Shown: positions 37,437 through 55,777, counted from the first letter of the stretch. The stretch: DNA of 64,000 nucleotides from Paralichthys olivaceus (GCF_024713975.1 NC_091116.1:11562986-11626985); one strand, 5' to 3'. Numbers and translations: made by a program. The notes: generated by a model from the letters alone, not told the origin.

Positions 37437-39501
37437 CTTTTCTTCTCCTTGGCTTCACAATAGACAGGTCGTGATGCGCCACTCCGCCTCTGTCAAAGCG
37501 AAGAAGAGGAAGAAGAAGGTGGCTTTGTCAGATTTTAATTCCCCCCCTTTTTTGTTCTCTTTGGTTCTGCTCACATTCACCGGCCAGGTTTTTTCTCAAA
37601 TGGAATGGAGGTACAATGCATTCCCGTCCTGCCCTACATAATTTACGCATGGAGGAGGGAGCTAGTGCTTCCCACTGTACACGCGTTGTGCCCTGGACGC
37701 GCTGATGATGAGGAGGCGCTCAGGGCTGTGCGCACACACTCCTGCATAAATATTTATTTGTGGAGACACACACAGTCGTATGTTGGTGTATATGTTAGTG
37801 TGAGCGGCTGTTGTAATCGTTCTGCAATCTGTTTTTTCACGTGGTGTCGTTATATTTATCTTTTTTCTGCAGGATCTCTTTGTGTTATCTCGCCTTCAGG
37901 AGTCAGATGCTTAACGCAGTCCTGCAGCAGTGCCTTCATAGTATCTTGTTAGAGTCATCCATCCACCACAGGCGTGCACCATGCATGCACAGGTTCAGAT
38001 CCTGTGCTCGGATCTAAACGTGTATTGCAAGATACTGTGGGATATCAGATGCTCTTGTAACGCTCTCCTACGCGTCCCATCTTTATTCCAGCGCCGCAGC
38101 ACGCGATGCTGCACCGGCGCTGGCCCGGAATCAGCATCCACGTCACACAGGATCGCTGCTGCAGAATCTGGTGCACTGGCGCCCTCGTGTGGTCAAAGTC
38201 GAGAAACGTTACTTCAAATGTCGCTGCACCGCAAACTGGAGAATTAAAAACATGTAATTTAGGCTGATACTCCAAATGTAATTTGCACATTTGCTTTGTT
38301 TAATTTATCTGTAGTTCTTCATAGTTGTATTAAAGTGATTCATACTATTTATTATTTTACACATTCCTATATGTTTGTATTCTTTTTTATACATTTTTAT
38401 GCAGATGTTATACTTTAAGCAGAAGCTTGGATCTACCTTTGTGATTTCAATGTGCTTTTTAAATCAAGCTGTCTGGCCTAAGGTGCATCATGCCGGGGAG
38501 TCCAGAGATTTTACGCATGGCTGCATGGGACCCAAGAGGCTTTCATGCAAAATATAACATTTTCATTTAACAGTTTAACAAGATGTAGTTTATTAATACG
38601 ACTTTCTCACTAACTGGACCAAACCACCGGATCAGATTTAGCTGTGCACTTACCCGGAGAGATTAAAAACCCTTTGCACCACCTGACTCCAGCTCCAGCA
38701 CCTGGATGAGAAGAGGGGCCGGGGTGTTGTTGTTGATCCGGATCCGGATCCGCCCAGCGTCACGGGCACCGACAAGATGGCCGAGAGTACGGGACGAAAG
38801 TGAGAGGGGGGGAAACAACAACACTGGCGGGCGATCCTCGGCGCGGATGCCGGAGCTGTAGCCGGAGACGAGTCGGTGCAAAGTGAAAAATAAACCCGCG
38901 GGGGGACCGCTCCATCCAAGCCTCCGCTCCGTGGCTGACATCTGCGGCATGCAGGCGGACCCAGCTCCGAGTCTGTCCGCTGACAACGTCCGTCGGGTCG
39001 GCTAGCAAGCGAGCTAACCATGCTAGCTAGCTGACAACACCATCAGCGAGAGAATCCGCGAGCAGAAAGTGACAGTTCGGCTCATCGGGACATAAACAGC
39101 TGTGGTGGGATCCTCGTTTCTGTAAAGTGGGGTTTGTTGCAGCAGCACGTTTCCCCTGAGTTTGGATTTTACCCGCTAGCTAACGCACAGCATCGGTAAG
39201 CAAGCTAACATTGCGGATTTCTCCACAGTTAGCATTAGCTAACGGCAGACCGTTAGCTTGCTCAGCTGTTTTTTTTTTTTTTTTGGGTGGACTTGGGTTG
39301 ATCCGACCCGGGAGGACAAGGAGCTGCGGAGCGTGTGGAGGACATATCTATCCCCTAAAAGCACGACCTACCTACGGTTCTGGGTAAACGGGGCCTGGAG
39401 GGTTGCTGACATCCAGCGGGACTGTACACAGAGGTGAAGCCGGGGAGGAGCTCAGCGCTGCGGCCGCTGGACGAGGCTCAAACCCAGGCAGCAGCAGCAC
39501 C
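37437..39501. promoter_or_regulatory. divergent promoter interval, slc4a10 (-) and stk24 (+)
   Basis: The two first coding exons are head to head about 2.1 kb apart. The slc4a10 side has a minus-strand TATA-like A/T box near 37747-37760. The stk24 side is GC-rich with many CpGs from about 38640 onwards. It includes an AAGATGGCC YY1-like site near 38775, tandem GGATCC units (about 38735-38755) and a cluster of GCTAGC/GCTAAC words at 39001-39258. The slc4a10 and stk24 untranslated exons lie here, but their exact starts cannot be read. Confidence 0.5.
39001..39258. repeat. cluster of GCTAGC / GCTAAC / GTTAGC words
   Basis: About nine copies of the six-base word family occur in 258 bp, including GCTAGCTAGC (39022-39031), CGCTAGCTAACG (about 39174) and GTTAGCATTAGCTAAC (about 39228). 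They sit in the CpG-rich leader of stk24. Confidence 0.7.
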
Positions 39502-44934
<5,433 letters not shown>

Positions 44935-46920
44935 TGATTAGCTCTCTGCTACCCGCCCTGCTCTCCCAGGCCCACCCCCCCAACACCACAGCCAGTTCAG
45001 AGGGTTTAAAGTAAGGGGGGTCAACGCATTCAATACCAGTTGACCATGTTTGAACTCCCGTGTGTGGGGAGGGGGCCACCAACCTAGCCTGTAAAAAAAA
45101 AAAATGACTGAACTCTAAAGCGGAGGATACTTTGGAGAGCTTCTTTTTGCCTCTTAAGAGAGGGGGCAGCAGAACCCCCTCGTGGATTTGGCTGTGACTC
45201 AAAAGTTGGCTCAACCCGCCGGGATAAACGACAACAGCCAAGTCGGACTCTGGAATCAGTTTGTTCAGCAAGGAGCTGAAGATCTGCCCCCAAAACCCCA
45301 AGACGAGACTCGAGTCCCCTTCTGAATGCAGGCGTCATATCCCCAGAACCTCTGAAAGCATGCTTGATGAACCTGCAGGGATATCATCTTAGTGTGCAAG
45401 CTGCGTGTGTGCGTATGCGTGTGTGCGTGCGTGCATGTGTGCTCTTGCGTATGTAAGACTCCCTGTTGAGGCAAATTGCAGCATTCTTAATGAAACCTCA
45501 GGTAAAGTGCTTTAAGTGGACTTTGTCCTCCGAGGCAGTGTGAGGAGGAGGATGGGGGAGGGAGGGTGTCGCCATGCTGTACATGATTACAAGTCGTCAT
45601 TGCGGGAAATGAATCACTGTGTACAAAATGGTCATGCACATTTTGTTGATAATGATAATGTTTAAAGTAGATATTTAAAGATTTCAAGCGTTACTCCGAC
45701 GGAACAGAAAATGCCTTGCCTTTTTAAGATACACATCTATGTTCTGGCATTTCATCACACACGTGTAAGTTCTTTATTTACTCGTCGGTGAGTGAGACTC
45801 AGTTCAGTATTCATCAGTGTTTTCTCTCGGATGTGACCGAGCTCCAATCTTTCATTTCAATCACCTGCTGAATCATTGAACTAACTCTGATACTAAGCTT
45901 ATTTTGTTTTTTGTTTAGAGGCAGAAACCTTTCCTTTGTTTTTGTAGTCAGGGAGGGGAGCTCCTTCCTGTGCTGATGTTTAGACAATTTAAGTCAGTTT
46001 TTAAATTGTTTAGGACAAGAATAAAGGTACACGTGTCCGCAGTGGCTCTTAATAACAACACAGAGACGAGCTGAGGAGAATTCATTAACTAAGAGGAACC
46101 ACTATGGTGGCGGAAAGGTGATATTATGTGAAGTATTATTTTTCATTGGCTTGTAATTTAGCCTCTACGTTATTTGCAAAGCTAAAGTGAGAGGTGAGGA
46201 CTGTCGCAGGCAATCACATCATGACACTCGCTCATGGCCAAACTAAACCGTATTTCAGGACACGCCAAGCTGCAGAAACCAACGCCATCCAGATCCCCTC
46301 GTCCAGACTGCGTGTTCTGATTTCCATGCCATGCTATAGAAGTGCCATGTCCTCTTTTACGCTTTCACCAGATGTTTGTAGTATGATTTGCACCTTTTTT
46401 TTTTCCTCCTAAGTTTCAGATCAGTTTTTTTGCACTTTGACAGTGTGTCGAGTATTTAAAGAAAACCTGTAAGTGGAGGAAAAAAGAACCACAAAACGAA
46501 AAAAGTTGCTAATAGCCATGTTTTACTATATATGTTTACTTAAGAGTTCCAGAATTTTACTACTGTGCTAACGCAGCAATAATGTTGAGGAGTTGCATCA
46601 AGACGCACTTGTCAACACAGGGATTGAAAGAAATTAAGAAATATCTGATATTTTTATAACTGCAAAGAGTTAAGTATGGAAATATGGAATGCTTTATGGA
46701 TATGGGCATCTGCCTCCGGCAAAAAATATCTATACCTTACAGAAAAACATATGCTACGGAAATAACTACAAAATGTGTACATTTGGTCTCCTTTATCATA
46801 GCTGACAGTTTATAGTACTGTATATAATCTTTGCTTGTGTCATTTGAGAATTCCCAAGTTAAATGTAAGCTCCTTGTAAGCTTTCAAAGTGACATGAGAA
46901 ATAAAGATCTAATGGTTACA
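44935..46920 (+). other. stk24: stk24 3' UTR
   Basis: About 2 kb after the TAG at 44932-44934, with AATAAA at 46020-46025 (proximal) and 46900-46905 (distal). The downstream part is A/T-rich with TTATT words. Confidence 0.7.
46900..46905 (+). promoter_or_regulatory. stk24: distal polyadenylation signal of stk24
   Basis: AATAAAGATC is followed by G/T-rich sequence. It lies only about 240 bp from the opposing slc15a1 signal, so the two genes converge tightly. Confidence 0.7.
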
Positions 46921-47144
46921 GACCTCGTCTTGCACATTATTCATACTGCTTGATGGCTCGGTAGAGACATTTATTATTGTTATTACGGATTATTACCCCG
47001 CCCCTGTGAGCTTGTTAATGACCCACATTCCCATGAGCCTTGGCTGCACTTTTATTGCATGTTGACATTAAAAACCCAAACATTATTTATGTGTGATATT
47101 GTTGTTCACATAATTACAAAAGGGTTTGTACAAGGAAAAATACA

Positions 47145-47150
47145 TTTATT
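47145..47150 (-). promoter_or_regulatory. slc15a1: polyadenylation signal of slc15a1
   Basis: TTTATT on the plus strand (AATAAA on the minus) lies 548 bases after the stop codon at 47698-47700. Confidence 0.65.
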
Positions 47151-47697
47151 TGAAATTAGGTCATTACATAGTTTTTACAAAACTACTGCTGATGTAAGTA
47201 TTTACCAAAAACATGAGTACGGGTGTTTTTTTTTCTTTCGGGGGAGGACAGACAATTCTGACAAAAAAACCAGCATTTGGGATAAAATTTCATTCTGGAG
47301 CATGTGATAAGATCATGCATACAAAAGAGTGACAGTATTTTACAATTCAAACAACACACTGTGCTTGGAAATAAATACACATTGGAATGGTTTCACATTA
47401 AGATGCTTCACAGTGCAAAACAAAACAAGAATCATTAAAACAAATTTACAACAGTAAGATGGGAAGATAATAGTGTTTGAATTATCCCTGCTGTGATCCT
47501 TCACTAATACTGTCCAGCAAGAGCTTCCCCATCGAAGCCCTGTTTCTGTGTTCACGTTTTCTGCAACCTTTCCCTCAGGTCATCCATTCATTCTCACCAC
47601 TGCATGTACAGTGCATTGACAGAATGGCCAAATAGGCACAGGCACTCTCAGGCACGAAACACAGAGCAAAGTAGCATGTTTTTCAGAAAAGGGAGCT

Positions 47698-50392
47698 TCA
47701 GAACTTGGTCATTGGTCTTTCCTTCTCATCCGAACTGGAGTCAGAGGAACTGTCCTCGTCGTAGCGCCCCATCTTGTCCTTCCTGGCCATCTCCATCTTG
47801 TTCTTCTCCTCCTTCTCATCGGGATCCTTCTCTGCAAACTCGGCCTCTATCTTGGTCGGGTCGATGTAGGTGTAGAAGTAGGCCATGATGGCAAAGATAA
47901 CGCACACGAACAGCAGCAGAGAGGCGAAGAGGACGTACTCGGCCCACTAGTGACCACAAACACACACACACAGTGTTAAAGTTGATCTCAGCTAGAGACA
48001 TGTTTTGGGGAACTGCACTTGCTGAGAGATATTTGAGACGATTCTAATATTTGCCTATCAAATGTGAAGCTGTTTTTTTGCTTTTTGGACACATGAGGGC
48101 AGCAGAGTTTGGACAATAGTGTTAAATACAATAATTATATGAAGAAAACCCTTGAGATGAATGTTTGATTGTGTCACAGCAGGTTTACAATGAACCTTAA
48201 GGACGTGTTTTTTCATCCCATTGCAACTTTTAGGTGAAATACTCGAGTTCTTTCAAAAGACCCAGAAACAGGTGCGCTTCGAAACTTTGACCTCGAACAA
48301 CCTGAAGTGAATCATCGTGTTCAATCGAACACATTTACATCCAGTTTCCTGCACAAGTTAAAGGCTTGAACTTGCCCAGGGTCAGTGAGGATATTACACG
48401 TCTACTGTTAACAGTTAAATAAAATCCACCCACCTGCTCTGAGAGTGTTGCAGCCTCTGCAATAATGAGCACAATGATGTTCCCGACAGCTACGGTCAAC
48501 AGCCATCCAGCCTGCAGCACGGCCTTCATGTTGCTCGGTGCCTGCAGAGCAAAGCGACATTACAACTGAATATTACAGAAGAGACATACAAATCAGGACA
48601 AACTTGAAGGTCCCATGTAGGACGGAATATTTAAGTCATACTGAAGACAAACAAATTCACAGATTTTGAGAATAAAGTGGTAATTGAAAGGAAATGAATA
48701 ATATTTCCAGAAAAAGAAAAGCGGAGCTGCTGTCTGTGTCAGATTCGTAATGAAAGCAGCTTCTACCTGTGAGTAAGAGAACTCCAAGCCGGTGACAGAG
48801 AAGACCACCTCTCCCACAGTCATGAGGAAATACTGAGGAATCTGCCAGGCCATGTGGAAGGTGTTGGGCTTGATGTCCATCACTGATTGGATGCTCTCTG
48901 CACACTTCAGGACAAACACAGACATCCAGATGAGCCACCTCAGTGAAAAAGTGACATATATTGTGACTCAAGATGTTTTCATCACTTACATTTGGCCCAA
49001 ATGTGAACGTTGGTGGGATTATCAAAGTGTACGAGCTGCCGAAGCCCAGTTTTAGACCGTAGACACACTCCTCTCCAGTGCCATCCAGGATCTTGAACTC
49101 AGCACTGACATGAGAAGAAAAACACCATTCAGGGCAAATGTCCTCTAAAGTACAACTGCATGTGACATATATGCAAATAATGAAATATCAGTCTTACTCT
49201 CCCTGTTTCACGTTCACGTATATTGACATGTTGTTGACTGAAATTTCCTTGAAGTCCAGGTTACCCACTGTTACATTCAGAAAGGAGTCAAAGCCATTCA
49301 GGAATCTGAAGGAAGAAGAAGTCAGTGCGGGTGAGAAACTCTGGAACTGTGTTACTTTACAAACTAAATATAACAAAATGTGAATAGATAATTAACAGAA
49401 CATCCTTTTTACTGCCATAGTCTAACTTGATATGGTTTGATTTATAGTTATTACTTTTAGCTGATATCAATATCACCAAAAAAAAAAACACTCAGAATAC
49501 AGAGAACATTCATTTACTGTTAACAAGCTTCATAACAATGTAAAACTTGCCTGATGGCGTTAGCTCCTTCTTCCGGCTTGGTTTTGATGTCTTTGAACTG
49601 CAAATAGTAAGATACTTTAGATTTGTCCACATCTTTGATATAATGCATTGATAAAGGAAACAAACAGGATAAACATAATTAAAGTCCAACTGAAATCACA
49701 TTTAGTCAAGTATAGTTTTGTATAATTCAAAAGGAATTAAAAAGGTCTTGTTTGTTTGAGCCACACAAAGTAAAAAGTGTGATATAATGAAATATCAAGT
49801 TTTCCTGAGTTATGAAAAGTTATCACATTGTTAATGGCAAAGTTGAGGATGAAAACCATGATGGGTATCAGGTATACTCACAATTTCATATGTGAGTACG
49901 TCTACATCCGGGATGATGACGATAGTATTTCGAGAGCCACCCTCCAAATCGGCTGTGTAGGTGACGTTGGGCAAGATCAGTTTAAAAGAGGCATCGAAGG
50001 TCAGGTAATCCTCGCTGGCCTGTGGGAGGAGAAACATTATTCAAGGTCAATACTTCTTAGAACAGAGCCACTAAGTTTTAATGCGACTGAATTGTTGGTG
50101 TACCTTGAAAGGCTCCAGTGTAAAACTGTTGCTTCCTGCTGTGATGGGCACCGGCTTGTCCACCATGTTGATGAACTTGGCTTGGCTTACAGTGCCTGAT
50201 GGGAAGTTGGGCAGGGTTTTCTGTAGGAGAGGAGCGGGAGAATTGTTTGTGTGAGTTGTGTTTCATGAGGTCGAGTGTTAAAAGTTGTTTTTTCATGTGT
50301 GTTGTGCTCACGTCGATCTGTATCTGGACCAGAGCAGCGACCACGAACGCCAGAGCGGCGAAGATCATCCCTACAGTCATCCTCCTTAACGG

Positions 50393-50456
<64 letters not shown>

Positions 50457-51212
50457 TGTTGTCAGATGTTGTCAGATGGTGTCAGATAAATATAAGATTT
50501 AATTGTCAACCATTGAAATCAACTCACGTGAAGTTAAAACTGCACTTGGCAATCAGTGGGTAGAGCACACTTTCCACGACTGGCACCAGAATCAGGATCA
50601 AGATGGGGTTGACAGTCTGGTGGAAGAAAGTGAGTCGCTCCTTTAAAGCTCACATCGACAGCTGCAGACAACAGAACAAGTCAAATGAGACGGACGCGTA
50701 TGTCTTACCTGCATCTGATCGGGCTGGATTATGAGTATTCCCTGTTGAAGAGGAGAAGAAGATTTTTAAATCGGGCTGTATTGTGGTTTGAGCAAATTAA
50801 GTGTGAGTTTGCAAAAATGCTGGAAACGTACAAAGTCCCCGTCCATGGTGGTCGCCTGGAGGGTCCATCTCGAGCCCTGAGGAGGAGACACAGCTCTTAT
50901 TTGAACCGTTTTCAGACATGAAAAGTTGGGTCCAGAGCATGCAAGAGGCAAGAGGTGTTTCTGTTTATGGCACAACGTGGGAATCACACACACACCACCA
51001 CGCTCACATTCAAACACATCCTACTGTGTGTGAGGGAGCAAATCAGTAGATACCTGCTGGTCAAAGAGAGCCCAGAACATGGGCAGCGGGAGGTAGAGGA
51101 ACAGCACCTTCAGCACCATCTTCACCTGAGCTATCAGGAGTCTCTGGAAGGAAACAGAGAAAATATCTGTTTGCATGTGTGTGCGCATATGTATGTGTGC
51201 GCGTATGTATGT

Positions 51213-51286
<74 letters not shown>

Positions 51287-54209
51287 CAATTACATCATAT
51301 TTGTCCTCTGCCCAGTCCATCCAGTGTTCTTTCTTCGGATACTGAGAGGAGCGATGCCTGAAGCGGTTCCTTATGGCAAACTACAGAAAGCAGAAAGGAC
51401 ATTTTACGCCTCTGACTGAAATGTTCTGGTGCGTACACTGCAACTGAGAGTGTGAACAATTGTGAAGTCCAAAGGTTTCATTTGAAAGCGTGTCAAATCT
51501 ACTCTCATGCTCCGGAAACGTCACTTACCCAGATGCATTTGCAGACTTTCACAATGATGTTGCCTTGAGGGGCGGTCTTATTGTACATGCCACTTCCAAC
51601 AATGAACACAACTGCAGACACACACACATATTCCAAGTATTTAGTACATATACGTGAACAGTTAGCAAATATTGTAAAAAATGTGAATAAAGTCTATGGA
51701 AAAACAACATGAGGCGAATCATTGTGATGATGAACTATTAGTATTGTTTTCATTTGTCTTCTATCTGCAGAGGATGTTTAATAAATCCTTTCTTATTACA
51801 AACAGCACTGATCTGCAGGCAACAAACCAACAGCTCAACAACAAATAGACAGTTCTTACTCAGAGCGACGACCATGAGGGCGGCGGGGACACCAAAAGCC
51901 AGCGGGTAACACTTCTGCTGACTGTAAATGCCACATTCCTGAGCTGGGAACCACAAAAACACATAAACACACGTTTGCTTCAAATTCCACATTTATGTCA
52001 ATCCCATGTTTCATGTGTCCACGCTCACATCTGAGGACGGGGGTGATGATGGTGGACAGCAGACTGCCAGCGTTGATGGACAGGTAGAAGATGGAGAAGA
52101 AGGTGCTTCTCTGCTTCTCCTGTTGGACACAGGAAGACAAAAAAAAGATTCTTGGAAGCACTTTTCTTACCTGATAAAACTTTAGGTAACATTTCAGCGG
52201 TATCTTTAATATTAAGAGATAATCTCTGTCTCCAGCCTTGAACAGTGTAATAAAGTCAGATGATACAGATGTACCTGCACCTCAGTTAATAAACAACCAG
52301 CTGGAACAAAACAGATACAAGAAGTGCTGACCAGAGGCCACTGATAGCTGAGTGACGTGTCTTTTAATTGCTGTGTGTGCACGTGCACATGCATTTTATA
52401 TTTTGGAGTTAAATTTGCCTCTGTAAAATTTAAACTATGTGAATTTATCTATTGATAAACTTATTCTCTGCGCATTTCCATTATAATGCAATCTGAAATT
52501 ATATACTTGTAAAAGTGTTTTACTTGTAGTGTTCCTATCAGTATTTATTGTGGGTCTATTGTAGGAAGTTTCCTGTAATTGTAAAGATAGTCCTGTGATC
52601 TGTTCCCTCTCCTCTGTGTGTACCTGATGGTCTTCAAACTGGTCTCCACCAAACGCAGCGACGCAGGGTTTGATTCCTCCAGTTCCCAGGGCGATGAGCA
52701 ACAAACCCACCATGGACAGAACTCTGAGGGGGACAGCAGCACAGACACAGTGTCAGTACATGTTTGTGACTGTTTATCCACCGTACAGCTGTTCTGAGCA
52801 GGCTCAACTCACATGTGGAGGGTCATGTTGTCGGGCGTGCCGTCCTTGTTGGCATCTGTGATGTCGTGGATGGCACTTACAGCCATGACGACTTGTCCCA
52901 CGGTGTAAACAATGGACAGATAGATGATCGTCCTGTGCAGAGGGAGGAGGATGAGGAGGGAGGAGGAAGGAGCAAGTTGAGCATCAGATTCAGACAGATA
53001 AGATACACAAGGGTCAAAAATCCAAGGATCAAACTTAACAGCTGAGCCAGAGGTTTGAATGTTAACAAGTGCAGCTCCACACTATTTGTTCTTCACTGTT
53101 TAATGAGCTCAATGCAATCCTGCCTGTAGCCTTTGGAACTCACTTGAACTTGCCGAGCCAGGAGTCTGCCACGATGGCCCCCAGGATGGGAGTCAGGTAG
53201 CACAGGGCCACAAAGGCGTGGTAGATGGTGGTGGCAAAGTCATCGTCCCACTTCAGGAAGTACTTGAAGTACAACACGAGCACGGCTGCATGACAGCGAG
53301 GGAGGACGAGGGTAAAGGGATGGAGGAAAGATAGCAGTCAGCTTTGTTATTATATCCATTTTGCACACTGAGGAAGGACAGATGCCTCAAACATCTGTAC
53401 AGTGCATGAACAAAAAAGTGGCGGAGTGAAGTTTAGAATAAGAAATCTACCACCAACTATCCAACGATATATAAAGTAGTTCATGTGTCAAAGTCGGAAA
53501 AGTAACTGTAGCTGATAAATTAATTTAGTGGAGAAATCCTAAGTAATATATAAAGGAAATACTCAAATAAAGCACAATACCAGTAGGATTAGACTTTATT
53601 ACAGTACTTGAGACAAAGAAAAATAAAATAGCAGATCCAGAACAGCTGACTCACCTCGCATGCCATAGTAGGAGAAGCGCTCGCAAAACTCATTGACCAC
53701 GATGAAGAAGATGCTTATTGGGTAGCCAAAGATGGTGGCCTGTTAGGACAGGAAGAATACGTTTAAAACAAGATGCACGAGCCAAAAACTTTTTGGACTT
53801 TAACCAACCACTTGATTGTTGCTGATATTTCATCCTTTCAGTCTTGTTTGATATCAATGCAGTAGAGAATGAATATTACAAACAGTGGAGTAAAGGGTTG
53901 GACTTACACTTCTGGGCCTGGTCTGCGTCCCACCATTTTCTGCAGAAATAAGAAATCGTGATTATAAAATTATAAAATACTTAAATAATTGCCAAATACA
54001 CTGGTTATGTATATATATATGTTTTCCATTATTTACTGAAAAATAAACTCATAGAGCCAAATAGCAAAAATAGCACATAACAGTTCACTGTTAAAGGGAA
54101 GAAAGAAATATAATGTGCGATATAAATGAAGAATATTCCTCTAAAAGTGGCAAGAAAAGAAATTCCACATGTAAGTGTTGCAGTCACAAGGTCCAGACTC
54201 ACCTGCCAT
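47698..54209 (-). CDS. slc15a1: Peptide transporter PEPT1 (SLC15A1)
   Basis: Proton-coupled di/tripeptide importer of the intestinal brush border (POT/MFS fold). The 23 coding exons, in gene order: 54203-54209, 53908-53939, 53655-53739, 53144-53285, 52813-52932, 52624-52723, 52029-52119, 51860-51943, 51529-51611, 51294-51380, 51054-51143, 50832-50876, 50709-50741, 50528-50616, 50312-50393, 50104-50220, 49882-50019, 49551-49597, 49198-49305, 48990-49104, 48767-48904, 48434-48541 and 47698-47946. They give 729 residues (human 708). The start is a 3-codon-like stub, MA plus a split E, then NGGTQTRPRS. POT signatures visible are VVNEFCERFSYYGMRAVLVLY, in which ExxER binds protons, and GTGGIKPCVAAFGGDQF. 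The large extracellular loop contains NVT and NVS-type sites, and then the last helices (VFSVTGLEFSYSQAPSNMKA). The acidic C-tail ends MTKF. One intron is GC-AG (donor at 49545-49550). Confidence 0.97.
50396..50453. repeat. (CA)n microsatellite abutting an slc15a1 splice acceptor
   Basis: On the coding strand this is (TG)n immediately followed by CAG and exon 50312-50393. The intron is only 134 bp long. Confidence 0.97.
51211..51283. repeat. (TG)n microsatellite beside an slc15a1 splice donor
   Basis: On the coding strand this is (CA)n starting about 10 bases after the donor of exon 51294-51380. It fills half of the 150 bp intron. Confidence 0.97.
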
Positions 54210-54340
54210 GGCTGCACTATGTCCCTACAGGTTCCTTCTCCAACAGTATCCTTCAACAAGAGGCGCAGTGAGACCAGTGATCTCAGTCCAGATCAGTGAC
54301 TCTAGGACGTAGCTGAGGCCTGAGCGGCTTCTTATGTGAC
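54210..54340 (-). promoter_or_regulatory. slc15a1: slc15a1 5' UTR and core promoter candidate
   Basis: The first coding exon carries only 7 coding bases, ATGGCAG. Above it on the minus strand, CATAAGAA (plus 54329-54336) is a weak TATA-like box about 120 bases from the ATG. A GGGCGT box lies further up, near 54358. Confidence 0.35.
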
Positions 54341-54412
54341 CTCCCATCAACCTCCTGCAACGCCCACTGATGCTGGACTGCACACACTAAAGTTGTAGGG
54401 AACTGCCCAACA

Positions 54413-54454
54413 TGTGTGTGTGTGTGTGTGTGTGTGTGCGTGCGTGCGTGCGTG
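54413..54454. repeat. (TG)n(TGCG)n microsatellite
   Basis: Pure TG followed by GCGTGCGTGCGTG, upstream of slc15a1. Confidence 0.95.
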
Positions 54455-55690
54455 ATGACTTTATGGCCTCACAGATAAAGATGATTCGTCAGGTTAACTG
54501 ACAAGGTTGCAAACTTTGCAGTACAAGGTGTATTAGAAATGTCTTAAGTTATTGCCTGCATCAATATTTTCTTTATCTTTTTCTGCTTTTATTTTATTTG
54601 CACACTTTTGTGCACATCGTCTTCTTTTTATGGTTCCTGAACTTTTTATTTGTATTAACTGCTTTTATGTGTCGCTGTTTTCTGCTTTGAGTTTTCAAAG
54701 GTGCTATATAACTAGTTACTATCATGTACATGCTAAGTAGAATTTTTCATTTTACACCTACACTGACATACTATCAGATAAGTACTTGTTTACACTGATA
54801 TTAACAGCTGCTCTTGTACCACCTTTTGTTTTGCATTCTTCCTCATTTATTACTTTTATGGATGTGCTTATTTCTCTCCGCAGCTATAAATGTCTCTGTA
54901 GTGGCACTGATAAACGATTATCTAATCTTACTATCATTGCACTGTCATAGTCATCGAGTATCTGATCCGTCTTAATAAATCAATAAACACTGGCCTTTTA
55001 TTTCACAAAATTATGTAATTGCAAGTTTATGAGGTATAAATCGAGTTTCATGATCCACCACAAGTGAAACATGTTTTGGTGTTTGAAAATGAACAATCAG
55101 ATCAAATTTAACACAATTTTACAATTGCAGTTTAAATAATACCAGTTTTTAATACATACCTAAATGATCAGGCAGTTGAACCCTTTTCTTGTGCACTTGA
55201 AAATATTTGTGAAGTGTTAAATATGTGCACACAGATCCTCTGGCATGTAGATTATATTTGTTTAAGCTTTCAGACTAGTTCCTCTGTTTATACTGTTGGG
55301 AGACGTGTGCGTAATCCCTCCCATTATCCAGAAATGAAGCAAAAATTTCCAGATCTTTTATGCACAATTAAGATGTTTAAACTGCGCCTTAAGCTACAGG
55401 TTTTCCTAATCATAACTAAAATTACACATTTTTAAAATATGTTGTGTTATCTCCATTTTAATGTGCCACAAACTGGCTTTAAATCGAGGACAGTAAGACA
55501 TTGAGAACATTAGTTTAAAAAACATGTAAAAAGGTCAAGCTTGTCTAAATCTTTTTTTTGCCAAATAAAAACACACAAATGAAAAACTTGCAGGACTCAC
55601 GTCGGACACATGATGATTAGCAGCTCAAACCTCAGCAAAACTCAAACAGTGACACAGTGTTTGTCCGGTGAGCCAACGGGACACAACAAG

Positions 55691-55693
<3 letters not shown>

Positions 55694-55775
<82 letters not shown>
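55694..55775. repeat. (TG)41 microsatellite
   Basis: About 82 bp of uninterrupted TG, the longest dinucleotide run in the window. Confidence 0.98.

Positions 55776-55777
<2 letters not shown>

Noticed and set aside
38650-39021. Minus-strand open frames of 82-123 codons upstream of stk24
   Set aside because: They lie in GC-rich promoter sequence where stops are rare, overlap in several frames and show no family similarity or splice structure.
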